Source: Ceratorhiza oryzae-sativae
Taxonomy: Eukaryota; Basidiomycota; Agaricomycetes; Cantharellales; Ceratobasidiaceae
Reading direction: 5' to 3'
DNA: 64,000 nucleotides
NCBI GenBank assembly: GCA_030998015.1
Contig: JARWMV010000004.1
Location: 124,001 to 188,000, forward strand
Positions 1-12,929 of this stretch are shown one piece after another. The notes beneath the pieces are model-generated. The model saw nothing but the letters and a program-made list of their open reading frames with translations, searched no databases and was not told the origin of the DNA. Made by a program: the position numbers and the translations under genes. Positions within the stretch are counted from its first letter, which is position 1, and each line of letters opens with the position of its first letter.

Positions 1-2526
1 TTTTTCATGATTGTGTGGTGGATGTGGACCTCCCAGGTATGTACTTTTACTTCGCGTTGAAAGCTTGCTTGCCAAAATATCATGCTACCAGGTTTTATAT
101 AGTATTCACTTTTACACGAATGACTGGCAAGTTGTCCTCTGGGTCAGGCCTATTCTACTACTAAGCGCATGGTCAGGTTCCATCTTGTCTCTATATTTCT
201 CCAACTTATTATCTATGGAATGTTGGCCGCAACAACCAGAGGTGCGAATGGCATACCTAGTATTCCCCCTACTACTGAAACTAGTCCGTAGGGTTCGACC
301 TCACAAATTACATCACTCATTCTCCAGGAATGTCGAACCTGGATCCGCTCAGTATGGACGAAATCACGGATCCAGGACGATATGCCAATGAGAGACTTGT
401 CAAAGTGTCGATTGACGTCATTGGATTCTCGATCGCTGTCAGCCGGTACGCAATAGCACCTTACTCATTAGTCAATCTTTTTCTGATATCTTGGTTGCTG
501 TAGCGTTCTGCTGCTGATACAGTACCTGAGGGGTAAGGCGGTTCGACGATGATCAGACGATGGGTTGTTAACTTGTGCTCAGTTCTCGCGTACGCCCATT
601 GGACCACCAAGAAATTGGGCGGCACCATACCTGGAAAACTCTACGTGATTCCCACCGGTCTATGTATTTCGACGCCGTTGTTTTTCGCCGCATGGGGTGT
701 CTCACGAACGCCGTATGGGAGCACATCGGACGGCGCCAAGATCAAATTCTATCTTTGGGGTTTCGGGCTCCTTGTGGAAGGAGTTTCACACCTTCGTATC
801 TCCCGGCTACGCTGGTTAAGAAGATGGGTTAAACTGGTTGTAAATCGTTGGCGTAAAAAGTCGGCAAGCTTGGCCCGTCCGGGCTCTTTGGGGGACACAC
901 AGACCTGGACGCTGGTTATGCCTCAGTCCGACGTTCAGACTCGCTCCCGATTGGAGGCTATTACGACCATCATCCTCGGAGAGGTATTTCTACTTATTGT
1001 ATTCTTAACATGGTGTTCGACTAACGTTATCAGGGCATAAACGGCATTGCGGGAACACTGTACTCTGTAGTATCTGCGCCAAATCTAGGAGGGCCAATCG
1101 TATCGAATGTTACCTGCGCCGCTTTCATTGTTTGTTTCCTGGCGTACTTGTATTTCGAGGGTCCAACAGGAAACCGAGAGTTGAAGGCGCGGGGGAGGCG
1201 TCGAGCATCATGGGTGGTGCTCCATTTTCCCTTTTTGCTTTGCGTCATTTTGCTGTTACAAGGCAAGTGGGTGGGATGCTTTTTCGGCTCGGCCAAACTG
1301 ACTTTTCGTTGACCGTCAGGGGTGAAGAACCAATTTTTGCTCACGGTTAGTTCCCAGAACGTTAAATCGTGCCGATATCAACTCACCAACCCGCATATAT
1401 AGAGCTTTTTATCGTCGGCCAACTCTTCATACAAAGGGCTCGGTGCCATATTCGCCGAGCAGAACCTAACGATCGGCGGGGCGGGTGTCGCGGACAACGC
1501 GGTCGCAAACAGCTACTTTATCAAACGCGGACTCTCGTGGAAAACAGAGTACACGACCCTGATGAACCGACTTACCCAAAACGGAACGGTTGCCCTCGGC
1601 CAGTCGACGCAGAACCAGACAAACGAGTGGTACGCTTGGAATATGCGGATTGCGTTTAAGATCCAGATTCAGGCATACAGGGTGGGTCTCTGAGTTCAAG
1701 ATCGGTTAGTTTGATTTTTGATGTGTCTTGGGGCGTAGACTTTTACGCCGAATGGGAATATTACTCAATCTATCCAAGCACAGATCGACGAGTATAATAC
1801 GAATTTGACGTATCCACTCCAAGTAAGAAATGCTGCTCTCATCGATTCCTTATGGACGTTTATTTGGATCACACAGGACTGGAATAACACCTCCGGATCC
1901 CTTGGATCTTTGCATTTCTACCAGGTGATGTGGATATTCACACATCTTTACAGAAACCTTCTCACATTTAGCGCTAGATCTTAACCGAACTCTTAAGTTC
2001 AAACCTGCAAACCGCTCGATACATTGTAGGACTCGCCGGGCTCACCCTCATATTCTTGGCAATATTGGATTTGTCTCATTCCCGACCTCAAGGCAAGATC
2101 TATTCAATTCAGCCCTCCCGACGATATTTAATATCGTGTTGGATAGATCGATACCAATGGGGTGCAATAGTGTCTCGATTCGCAATGGGGTGGATACTTT
2201 TGTTATTACTGCTCCTCAATCTCGGGCGGTATCAGTCGTTCTGGGTGTATGAAGACCAGCACAAGCACCAGGCTGGAGTGTATTTATGGCTTTCAGCGTG
2301 AGTAGCAAAACATTGCTCGCTCTCCGGACGGGATTGATCCATGATTTGTCGCAGGTACTGGGTCCTTCCGACCATTGCTATAGCGTACTGTATTGAGTGT
2401 ACGGTGGAGACTGTAGGGATTTTTTTAAGTAGATATTTGGGCCTAGATGCTGACTCTGCGACAGGTCCTAACGCGACTCGCGACCAACAAATATCTGACG
2501 TCGACACGGAGAGACGGAAGCGGTAG
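1..2526 (+). CDS. LtrA-family (low temperature requirement A) multi-pass membrane protein, 5' partial
   Basis: Spliced gene entering from the left edge; the first visible exon (about 4-36) reads FMIVWWMWTSQ, like the WW-rich first helix of LtrA proteins. Further exons give QLIIYGMLAATTRG and the hallmark RLEAITTIILGE (about 940-980), followed after an intron by GINGIAGTLYSV. The 3' exons contain hydrophobic stretches around 2010-2070, 2170-2240 and 2355-2440, and the protein ends in a charged tail (RRKR, stop at 2526). The family (Pfam LtrA) consists of polytopic membrane proteins found in bacteria and fungi; the biochemical role is not established. The intron at 1263-1319 needs a GC-AG border to keep the frame (QGVKNQFLLT); the GT alternative runs into a stop. 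An extracellular-looking loop rich in N-glycosylation sequons (NLT, NGT, NQT, NIT, NTS) lies at about 1450-1920. The true start is outside the window. Confidence 0.75.
1263..1319 (+). other. GC-AG intron in the LtrA gene
   Basis: The donor is GCAAGT and the acceptor GTCAG. Splicing here joins the codons for LLLQ to GVKNQFLLT, in frame with both flanking exons. The GT donor four bases downstream would give a frame that stops within 14 codons. Confidence 0.6.
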
Positions 2527-2794
2527 TGCAGACGCTTATGCGTGATCATGATCATCATCGTGCTTTAATGTTTCAACTGGTTGACTTTTCAGTGTGTTGG
2601 AAGCTGTATCAACATTAAATCAAGTAATTATTATCATACACAGCAATAATTTCTACAAGGAGGGTGGAAATGATAGAAGGGATCGAAACCGCTGCAACGC
2701 TAGACCGCAAGAAGGGGCTCCACTGCATCACCTAAATAAAAACGGAATTGATTTTTGCGACGGTTTGACGAGACACATCCCCTACTCACCCAGG

Positions 2795-5700
2795 CTAAAA
2801 ATCATGAGGGGTGAGTTGACGTGCGTGTAGCACGCGGCCGACATGGGTCCGTAAATAGTTCGTGCCCTTTCGACGATACCTTACAAGATCCTTCAGAGCG
2901 CTAACTGGACTAGCTTGGAAGCCGCAATCTTGATATCCAGGCTCGCGAACGGCAAGCCGCTGCCGGAGTTCAGGAGTGACAAACCCATCCGCCTGAACGG
3001 CAACCTCATCGTCTTCCGTGTTGCCAGATTCGAAATAGACTCCTAAGAAAGCGCAAAGCGAGCGATACTGTTCATAGCTGTCCAGATACAGTTGCCCGGC
3101 GAACAGATTCAGTTGAATCTGGGAAGAAGCGTCAAGGGGCGGAGGGTACGAGGGTAACGACGGAGGCACAGTGTAGAAGTTGAGGTCGGAAAACGAAGTC
3201 ATCGATTGAATGACACGCGGGGTGTACATGTGTAGTCGAGTACTCTGACTTTTGCGTATATCGTGGATAAGCTCATTGACCTCGAATGGGCTCAGGGCAA
3301 CGAATGTATTGGAATCCCCAGATACCAGCCAATGCAGAGGGCGCATATAGTCGTTGGGTTTTAGTCGAGCAGTCGGAGTATCCGCGAGAACGCTGTAAAA
3401 TTCGACGCTCGCTAGAAGTTTCGGCGACCAGGTTCCAGGCTTTGGGAAGCCAGAGATGGATATGGGGCAAAATAGGGAAACGAATCCACTCAAGCTGCGA
3501 GGTATGGTACCAGTTCGAACAAAATGCCGAATCCCTTCGTGGGTCAAGTGAACGGCCGGGAGTAGCTTCAACGGGCGCTCGACTTGCCGTTCCTGCTCAA
3601 CCTCGTGGCTGACTTCGCGCTCTTGCTCTTCTCCCATGCTTGGATCACGTAACCCGTTGATTCCGAGGCTATTGAGTCGTTCCTTCAGTCCTACAGTATT
3701 CAAGGCTTGACTGGTGAAATCATTCGACTTGCACAACGCTGAACTTGCAGTTCCGTACGCTTCTTGCAGTGATTTGTATTCTGGAGTCAGCCAACTCTTT
3801 CGTAGCGCGCTGATGTCGACATTCCCTGAGAGAGCACCCAGTTCTTTCCTTACGCGGTTGTACTCGACGCCTTGTTGTGCCCAGTGAGAAACATCGCGTC
3901 TCAGGTCTTTGCACGTCTTCAACATTGCCCAGCGGAGCACATCGACCGCGTCCACCCGTTTAGAAGGAGCCAAACGCGCGGCCTTGCGGATTTGAGCGTC
4001 GATTTCAAATGGCGCGCAAAATATGACAGATTGACCGCGCCCCAGCTTTCGCATCCGCATACACCCTACATTTTCGTTTACTTGTGCATGTCTATAATCA
4101 AAATCGACCTTACTAACCTTGCAGCAATCGATCTTTGGTAACTTTTGGGCCCAAGGTGACTGCCGCCCGAGTCTGCTTTGGTAAGTCGAGGTCGGTACCC
4201 CGAGTGTGACCATCGTCTAGATACACAATGCACTTGTCAAGTTGCTGGGCAAACGGAGAAGACAAAAAGGGCGTAGGAGCACCGTGTTGAGGTAACACGA
4301 CCAACTGGTCTTGGCTGTCAAAATATACTGCCGCCAAAATGTCTGGTCGAAGCGAAAGCCAGTGCTCTACAAGCTCATCGTTTTGCATTTCCAACATCTG
4401 CGCTCCGACATCAAGTAATACGCGTATTTCGGGATCTTGAGCGACCAGCATCTCAAGGAAATCCTTCGCTGAGCACTTTTTGCCGCCCTCTTGGTTGATG
4501 CACAGGTAATCCTTGTTCTCCGGTTGGAGTAGGTATGTGAGTACGAGGGCGTTAGTGCTCGACTGTTTCACCGGATCAGCCTGGGTTATTGAAGCAGGGA
4601 GCAAATATCGATTATCGTTTGTGCCGCTAAATCCTGTGGTAACATGTTCCTTAACCTCCGCAAGGTCCCACCCAGAGGCTGAAAGTTTGAACGGAAACTG
4701 CTTTGCTGCCTTGGGGAAAACCACCGAGGATAGAAAGAAGTTGATTGTGGCCGTATTGAAAGCCAATGCAGGATGTAATGTGTCCATAAACTGCTCGCGA
4801 TCCTTCAGATTTACGCCATCAAGCTGTCGAAGCGGTAAGGCACTGCTTTATTTCGATGGACCCATTGCTCGTACTCTACGATCGGGTTGTCGAGTTTATA
4901 AAGCAATTCAAAACAAATCTCTAGCTGATCAGCCGTTAGACCGTGATAGTAGTAGCTGAGACATGTCAAAACTATGGAGACGTCAGGATGTCCAAATTCG
5001 GCTCTCATGCTGGGTATATCCTGGATTGATATATTCATGTCAGCAAGGAAAACGACGATCAGGGGGATGAAATACCTTGGCTTGGTATGGGACTGCCAAT
5101 AGGGATCTGCTTGAGTGCAGCCCGTAGTCAACTCGATAATGTCTATCCCTGAGAGCAAACACAATGACGCCGCATGCGAGAAGTCCACGGATCAACAAAA
5201 CTCCGTTCCGGACAGAGCTATCCAGGTCTTCCAATACTGAGAAAGCATCTTCGGGGATATTTCTATACATCAACAGACTAGATATAGCCGTACGAACACT
5301 TGAAGACAACAAACCGAAATTGAGATTCGAGACGTGTCCAGCCATCACATCACTAGTTACTGAATCAATCAATTCGGCTATGGTATTGTCAGATTCCGGC
5401 ATAATGCGAAGGATGGGAAATTGTCCGTTTGGGCGTACTTCACACCCTAGCTTATCGTGATAAATAACCCTCAGCCGAATCATGTGCTTTGCGACGAGAG
5501 CTAAAAGCTGCTGCGTGGTAGTCCAGCGATTTGGATGCCCTTCGAGTGGCTGTTGCTGTCCCATTGTATAAACCAACTGGTAGCGCACGTGAAGGATTTC
5601 ATCGCTCTCATCCAATACATCGGGAGTTCTCCGAAAGCCATGATTGCAAGTTCTGGAAGGTGCGAGAAATAGATTTCGAGACAGCACTAGCATTGATCGT

Positions 5701-8700
5701 CTGTTCGATGCTCATAAGTTTGAACGATAGGATATGCTCAGGTTGTGCTAGAAGAATGCCTCCTTCACGGATACACTCTTCATAGAGCCCTCTTATTTGG
5801 TCCATGGACTGGTGATTAGCCTTTATGTGACGACCGAACGGGAGGTAATAGACGCGTCGATGAACTAGGCCTGCTAGGCGACTGACCAGCATTTGAAACA
5901 TTTGTCGCCAAAGAGGTTTAAGCACAATCACTCGAACCAGTTGAGTACCATCAGCAAGCGAGGCAGCGGCGACTGGAACGATCACCGAAGATTTCCCTTC
6001 CCCCATGTTCAATTGAAGGATCGTGTTTGTCGCTAACGACGGCGAGATCATCTCTTGAGCGACCTGAGTTTGCACTTCTCTTATGCTGAAATTGCCGTCG
6101 ATCTAGTCATAATAAAATGTTTTTATTTGGTAGAAAGTAGCTAAGGTGTACGAACCTGTAATAATAGCCAGTCGGGGTCATCGACATACTCGGATTGAAC
6201 CGAGTTGAATTTCACTTCTTTGTAGAATTCATCTTCTTTGACCTCAATGGCTAGACGAATCAAGCGTTGTGAACGTTGATAATCAATAAGTGCATGTGCA
6301 TATTCCTTGATGATAACAACCCAGGTACGAGGAACGGACGGGCGGGCCCAGAGTGCCAGTCTCCCAAGGATGGATCGAGGAGTGATGCGAGGCCATATTC
6401 CAGCTATAGAGATTACACGCTCGCCAGCATCCTTGGGTGATAGAAGTGCTTGGATTCCATCTAAAATACCGTGCAAGTGATCACGGCGCATGTCACGATG
6501 GCTCTGTAGCTCCTCCAGAGATGGCATCCGATCAGGTCGAATTTCCGTTTTTAGGTTTTGTAGATCAATGCGACTTGCTTCCAGTCTTCTGCATACTTTC
6601 GATGTAACGGGTGACGAGATAGGCTCCTGAAATCGGACAATAGTCGCTTCAACTGAGTAGTATCAATACTAGCACCAGTCATTTCAGGCGCGTTCAGTTT
6701 GGGACTTCGCAAGGGACATTTCGATTCGGAGCCTATCCGCCGACGCATCAGCTGGCTAAGACTTGGCGGAGTGACGACATCACTAGATGATATCGGTATA
6801 TTTTGATCCGGCTTCTCTGGAAGTCCTTCGATTGGCAAAAATTCAAGACCGCGAGTGGCAGGAATGGACAAGAGAACGCTTTGGACCCTCCGCAGATGAT
6901 CGCGAAGCTCGTGATTCTTTTCACAGCTTTCGAAATATAATACCGCCTGCACGTAGCAACTCTGCAGATCAAACCATAAGGAGTATTCTGAAGATATAAT
7001 CGATTCAACTTCAGGCCGAGAATCTGCCCAAATTTTGGCAAGGTCGCCTGCTAGCCGAGCAACATGGAGAGCACGATAGTCCTTTTGACGCTTCTGCCAC
7101 TGAGCTATAGATTCACCCTGATTCTGTGGGATATTGTTAGTCGATGTAGCAGCCAAGCTACGAGCCTTTTGAGAAATAAGCTTTTGTAGGTGGTATTGGC
7201 TCGGCTTGTATCCGTCTAATAGCTCGTACGAAGGATGCAGTGGGGGCGCCAGCCCCAGAAATTGTTTGTTTGCAGCGAGTGCCAGCGCAACAAGAAATAG
7301 ATTCGCCGGCAACTTTTCACTATAGGCTGCCACAGCTAGGGAGTTGGATAACTTGTACCGATCCCTTGGTAAAACTGCGTTTCGGCAAAGATTGTACACG
7401 GTCAACCATGATTTCGATAGTTCAAGGCAAAGCCAATCGCTGCTATATGTCAAACCAAGGCTTTGGGTTGGACCATTCAAGTTTTTCCAGGATTCTATAA
7501 TAGATATCAAATCCCTACCCGCGTAGCTAATCTCGCATTTTTGCTTTTTGTTTACAAGAGTAGATGCCCATAGTGCGATTTGCCCCGTTCTGGTTCGGCT
7601 ACTATCTGGGGTGTCTCGTGCCCCGTAGGGCCGGTCTTTCGCTTGGAATTCACTATTACCAAGGGAGAAGCATTTTGCTACATCGAGAGGGTAGTAAACC
7701 CAGTTGCGAAGAGTAGTTCGTTCCAGTAAAGTATGATCAAGCTCAGTAACAGGGGTATCCAGGTCCGGGCTTGACATACTAAATAGCTGAAGAGAGTGAG
7801 CTCGAGATAGGATCGACGCTGTAGCTGTAGAAAATTCATGGTGCTGCGAAAGAGGCGAAAGATCGAGCCATGACGTCTTCATCATAGACTGGATGTGTTC
7901 CGGGTAGTAGATGCGCTCAGGAGTTAGTTTGCCAATCAGTCTTAGCAAATGGGCTTGTTCGGTATCGATACCATCAAATGAGGTAGTAGCTGGCTCTGAT
8001 AACTCGTATAGTGCTTCTTCGGTTCCAGTTCTTCCAGTGAGTGGATCAGGCAGACAGTGGCTTGTGAGAGCGTGAAGGTATATCTTGTATAGTCGACTCG
8101 TGAGACCAACATTGCCCCTGAGGCATCCTAAATCTGAATCTATTTTGTATTGGTGGAACGTGACGTGCTCCTGTGAACCCACAGCCACGGTGGCGTGAAC
8201 GTGGTTCCCGCTTGTAGCGAATTCGACCTGCCCAAACGGGATCAGGACATAGCGGGATTGAGGTAACGACTGGATTGTTAAGTCTTTAGCGCATAAGGCC
8301 AGACGGTTTCTCAAACCAAACAATGTGCCAATCGATTGGTTCGGATCCACCACCATTCCTCGGAAGTTGCGGGATTCCAGTATTTGACTTTCGTTGAGGA
8401 AGAACGTAAGATTGAGACGAGGGAGTTCAACGGAAATGATATTGGAAGTATCCATCACAATCGTGGTGTGCATATAGCGAGAGTCTTCAAGAGGGGCGAG
8501 TTGCATCGCAATTGAATTGAAGGTCACACTCTGCACACTGGCCAAGTATTCGACACGGGATGCAAACTGCCTTTGCATGACAAAACCGGATACGCCTGCG
8601 GGTTTGAGCCGCCAGTTGGAATCAGATGAGGTCCACGGTGTTGTGATGGGTCGAAATTCTAATTCTCCAGTCTCTGAATTCATCCAGTGATGGTAGTTAA

Positions 8701-11700
8701 TTGAAAAGAACCAAGGTAAATCGCCCTCCAAGACGCTGTGGGGGATTAACTGAAATATAGTGCCACTAACGCGGGCCTGTACGATAAGATCTTGAGTTGT
8801 TATGTTCATGTTAAATGAAATCTAATCCAACGCACACAGTCAACAGTCAGGGTGGGCAGCATTTTGATAAATTGAAACAAAAACCTCGTTCCCTTCAAAG
8901 AGCGTGTGCGATGTAAATTGGGTATCCGGATAGGCCGAAGGAGCGACATGGAGCGCCTTCTGTACAAAAATTTAGACGTTACACGGAGGATAAGCCATCA
9001 GAAGAACTAACCTGCCCAAAAAGCCGAGTATATGTCGGGTGGTTGACGTATTCCTTTGGGAGTCGACCAAGTGGCTTTCCGTTCACTAATATCCTTCCTT
9101 CAAGTAGGTTCATATGGATTAGCTGCGGGGCTTCTCCTGGAACAGACTCCGTGCTAGCCGAAATCCAATCAGAATTTAAGCCGTCACAGCTCGTCCACCC
9201 CATAGAACTTGGTCGGTAGCCGTTCCAGTACTGAGAAACTGCTCCGTTTAAGAGCAGAGGCATACGCTGTAGAACTTTGCGGATGATGGGGGCAATCTTA
9301 TGCGTCAGCCGGCGATCACGACAAACAAGAATTTGTAGCTTGGAGTCCATTTGACTAAATTCGGATGGCTGGTTGTCGTGCAAAATCACTGAGCAAAAGA
9401 TGACCACATCATAGTCTTTGGTAGTCGCAAACAACTTAGGAAAGTGCGACATGTCCACATCATAGGTCGATCGACATATAGCAGCCATTTCGCAGATGCG
9501 TTGCTGATAGTCGGCTATGTGGAGTTCAGCCTCCGTATCATGAATCTTGGAGAGAAGCTTTTTCAACCACTTGAATGTGATTCGTCGAGCCTCTCGGAGA
9601 AATTGGTAAGCCGCATGTCGGACCTCGTCACTTTGGGCCGATGTGAGCAGGCGTGTTACGAGCATCACTGAGAAATGTGATCAGCATAATTTCATCATTT
9701 CGCTCCGGAGCCATACCTATGGTTCTAACGGACGTCGATTCCAACCAGCTTTCTTTTACCCGGTTCAATAATCGCGTAGCCTCGACGACAAGAAGGTGGC
9801 CAAATTGTGGATCGGTCAGTTCTATATGCCACTCTCGGACTTGGTTATCTTCGAATAAAGGACCAATCTGCCAAGCGGCTTGAGAGTGGAGAAGGTAGAC
9901 CTCGATTCGATTGTATGACAAATTATTTTCTTCCAGTCCCCGAACGATGTTCATCCATTGCAGCCGTGGGCCGCTCCGAAGCGTTCCAAAACTATAATGT
10001 TCATGCAAGGATATTTCCGGCGGACAGTCGGATTGGTCCGTCAGTACTTGATTCGAGCTATGCAACGTTCCTTGAAGGGCATATTGGAGGTACTTATATG
10101 GGCTCGCATCCGATAAGCTAAAGGTACCATGTGGAGCAAAAGTCATATCTCCAAACGGCTCGGTAGCCCAGGTTTGCCAACCAAGGTCAAAAAGCTGGAA
10201 GGTGAGGCCATTTTTGACGCAGACATTGTCTATGGTAGTGGGCGCCTTGGTCCTGGCATAATGGGAACGAAGAAAGGACTTTGTTGAAGAGGCAATTGTT
10301 ACACGATGCCGAGGCGAGTAAAGGAATGCGGACGCCTTGAGGGCAAGAGGGCCGTAAGTGGCTAACGTGCAATGAGGTTTGACTTCCTCGCCACGATTCG
10401 ATCCTGCAAAATTACTCAGAATGGTATAGGTCGCTGATCGCCATAGACTGAATGCCTCAGGACATTGAAGTTCAAAGACCACGACTTTGGCGTCAAGTTC
10501 GCGAGAAGGTAGCGGCCACTCGAACACCTCAATAGCTAATTTCTTCGCAGACCTTTCCAAGATACATCGATTGCAACGTATTTTTCGTTGCCCTTTTTGC
10601 TTGGGTACACATTCGCAGTTCATTTGAAAGACCTGCCTCATCGTCTCGGCGTGTTGGGCGTTCTTTTGGTTCATCTCCACTATTTTTTGATCGTATTTCT
10701 CCTTTGCTTCTCTGTCGATGTCGAGCATGAGCTTTTGAAGAGAGGGTGATTGATCGAAGAATTGGACACCAAATGAGTCGCTGGTAGTTTCGCTTGAGAA
10801 AATGGAGATACGATGAGCTTTCTTGCTACTGATATGTCGACGGCGAAGATATAGTTGTATAACACGAGCCTGTTCCAGATGTTGCGAAGAGCGCAGCAAG
10901 AGATCGTTAATCAAACTTTCAGGGATCTCTGGTGAGTAATGGAGCAAGAGAGTATGCTGTGCACAAACTAGTCGGTCCAGAGCAGTCCAAAGTGCCATAA
11001 TAGTCAAGATAAAAATAGACCAGTCAGCGGGTCCTCGGTATAAAATGAGATCGCGGCTGTACAATACTGCTCGAGACAGGAGTCGATCACAACGCATGCG
11101 GCATTGTTATGCAAGTTTTCGTTGACCCAGGAAGGAAGGCATTCGAAAACAACGTCCTCGAAATCAAACAGAGCTATATGCTTGGCTGTTTCAAACGCTT
11201 TTAACAGAGCACCGCCTTGATACTCCCCGAAATTGCCATTTCGGCCTATTCTTGGAATATCTACTGGAGAAAAGGGGGGATCCGGTGTGGTTTTCTGACG
11301 CTCTTGAGCAACCTTCGCCAAATAGGATCGTGCATTAGGAAGTGATTGACGGATGGCGCTGTCAGGCTCGATATAGAGTGCAGGCAATGTGCTGTCCTGG
11401 TTCTGAATACGGGACCATCGATCCTGCAATACTTGTTCGACACTGGCAGCAGTCTCTTCGGCAATGCGAGCTAAACTCTCTGGGACTGAATCTTTGAGCT
11501 TTAGCAATCGACGGGCCATCTTGACGCGCATCGCAAACAAAAGGTCGCTAGAAAAGGAGGCTTTCTGCTGCGAATTTTGAAGAATGTGAATGTGTACAAG
11601 CAGTATGATGTTCTTGTAATCTTCGAGCGACGTAAGAGACATTTGCAGCGCGACGCGGATAACCAGCCAGATAGGGGAACGACGCCATGGGAGATAAGCA

Positions 11701-12481
11701 TCATTCCACAAAATTTCATCCCCAATGCGCTTTGTGACCCGATGAGGCTCTATTTCTTGACCAATACCGCAGATAATGCCTTTGAAGAGGTGGGTTATAT
11801 AATGTGGGTCGGCGGAATCGCGAATCTCGGTAACTCGAGATCCTGCTTGATGGTCTTGGCAGTCGAGCCACTGAGAACCTCGGCGCCCATCTGGACAAGG
11901 AAATTGCTAGTTTCTTGAAGAAAGCTCAGGCTACGGAAAACGTCGGCAGGGACCAGCATAGCAGAATCCGGAAATCGTCGGACGAGTTTTCCTGGAATGG
12001 ACATGGTCGCGGCATTTGGGGGTTGGACTTCAATGTTTCAAATATGGCATTGGTCAAGTTTTTACGGACGAGTACGCCGCGTTTTGTTCACGGATGTAGA
12101 GAGCTAAGATATCTGGTAGAACCATATGAGTTGTGGTGTTAGCGCCACGTTGCGGAACCACGTACCGCCCGTGCCCATCTGGGCCATATCCATCACCAAC
12201 CCGTCACTCGTCATGGGTGTTTCAATCGTTTGAGCCATATGCTGCAACATGCGTAGTATGCATCCCCAATTTGGATCGTAGTTGGAGCAAATGGTTTGGT
12301 ACTTTTCAATAGCATGCATCGTGATTCGAACGAGCTGGTGGTCAATTTGTGATTGCAGCTCTTGGTTCGGGGCCTCCTGAGGGAGTTGAGGTGGCATGAA
12401 AACATGATATGCAATATGTTTAGCTACGACGTCGGTTGGAAGGGACTTTTCTGGTGCTGCAGTCTCCATTGTCGAGGTCAA
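2795..12481 (-). CDS. Giant DUF6606-DUF3638-DUF3645 protein with SecA/SF2-like ATPase motifs
   Basis: One gene of roughly 3,000 residues, starting at 12481 and ending at 2795. The N-terminus (HVFMPPQLPQE) and the LYIREQNAA and RDSADPHYITHLFKG segments fit DUF6606. A middle cysteine pair (CNRC, about 10570) precedes a conserved EWPLP. DUF3638 is seen at 6075-5040: MGEGKSSVIVP, then LLAQPEHILSFKL, then LDESDEIL. DUF3645 follows: GFSGTNDNRYLLP (about 4600-4640), TRGTDLDLP (about 4180-4210) and LLQGCMRMRKLGRGQ across an intron at about 4082-4133. These motifs occur in the order expected of SecA/SF2 motifs I, II, III, V and VI. Database entries often carry a predicted ubiquitin hydrolase label; I see no support for it. 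Clean introns occur near 9673-9719, 8995, 8830, 6108-6155 and 5018-5071. Seven junctions need one extra base to stay in frame (near 12076, 12031, 11840, 11028, 6583, 5620 and 4845). I read these as probable sequence errors because the protein stays conserved on both sides. Confidence 0.85.
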
Positions 12482-12929
12482 GCGCAGTCATCAGAGAGTG
12501 GCCATTGGCCACGCGGCATCGACATTTCAACTCTGTAACGTAACGTCAATCCGCCCAGCTATATGCTCGTACTCCCCATCGTAATAGTCCTCACGTAGCG
12601 TTGATGCTGCGCACATATATAAAGCCGCAATTAAACCTAACTTCCAAGCTGGGTGCTCACCGATCTATTCCACCTGATTCGGACTGGAAGCTCACTGGAA
12701 TACACGGGTTGCGTTCCGCAAACCGGATGGTATGTCTTGGATACCACAACCAAAACCAGATTGGTACAACAACCATATTATTTTTTGTCCAAACTACACC
12801 CTCATGGAACATCTCAATCTCACAACACGATACCAACATTAAAAAAAAAAAAACAAGCGCCAAAAAAACAAACAAAAAAACGACCGACTCGAAATCTTAC
12901 AAAACCAACCAGAAATCTACATCTACAAT
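12482..12929. other. Intergenic: promoter of the giant gene and 3' flank of the permease
   Basis: No gene is seen. A TATATA element near 12614-12620 lies about 130 bp upstream of the giant gene start on the minus strand. An A-rich run at 12841-12880 is the T-rich 3' flank of the minus-strand permease gene. Confidence 0.4.

Noticed and set aside
5018..5071. Apparent frame break in the giant gene after VPYQAK
   Set aside because: A normal GT-AG intron (GTATTT...ATCCAG with a GCTGAC branch) restores the frame, so it was not counted among the missing-base sites.
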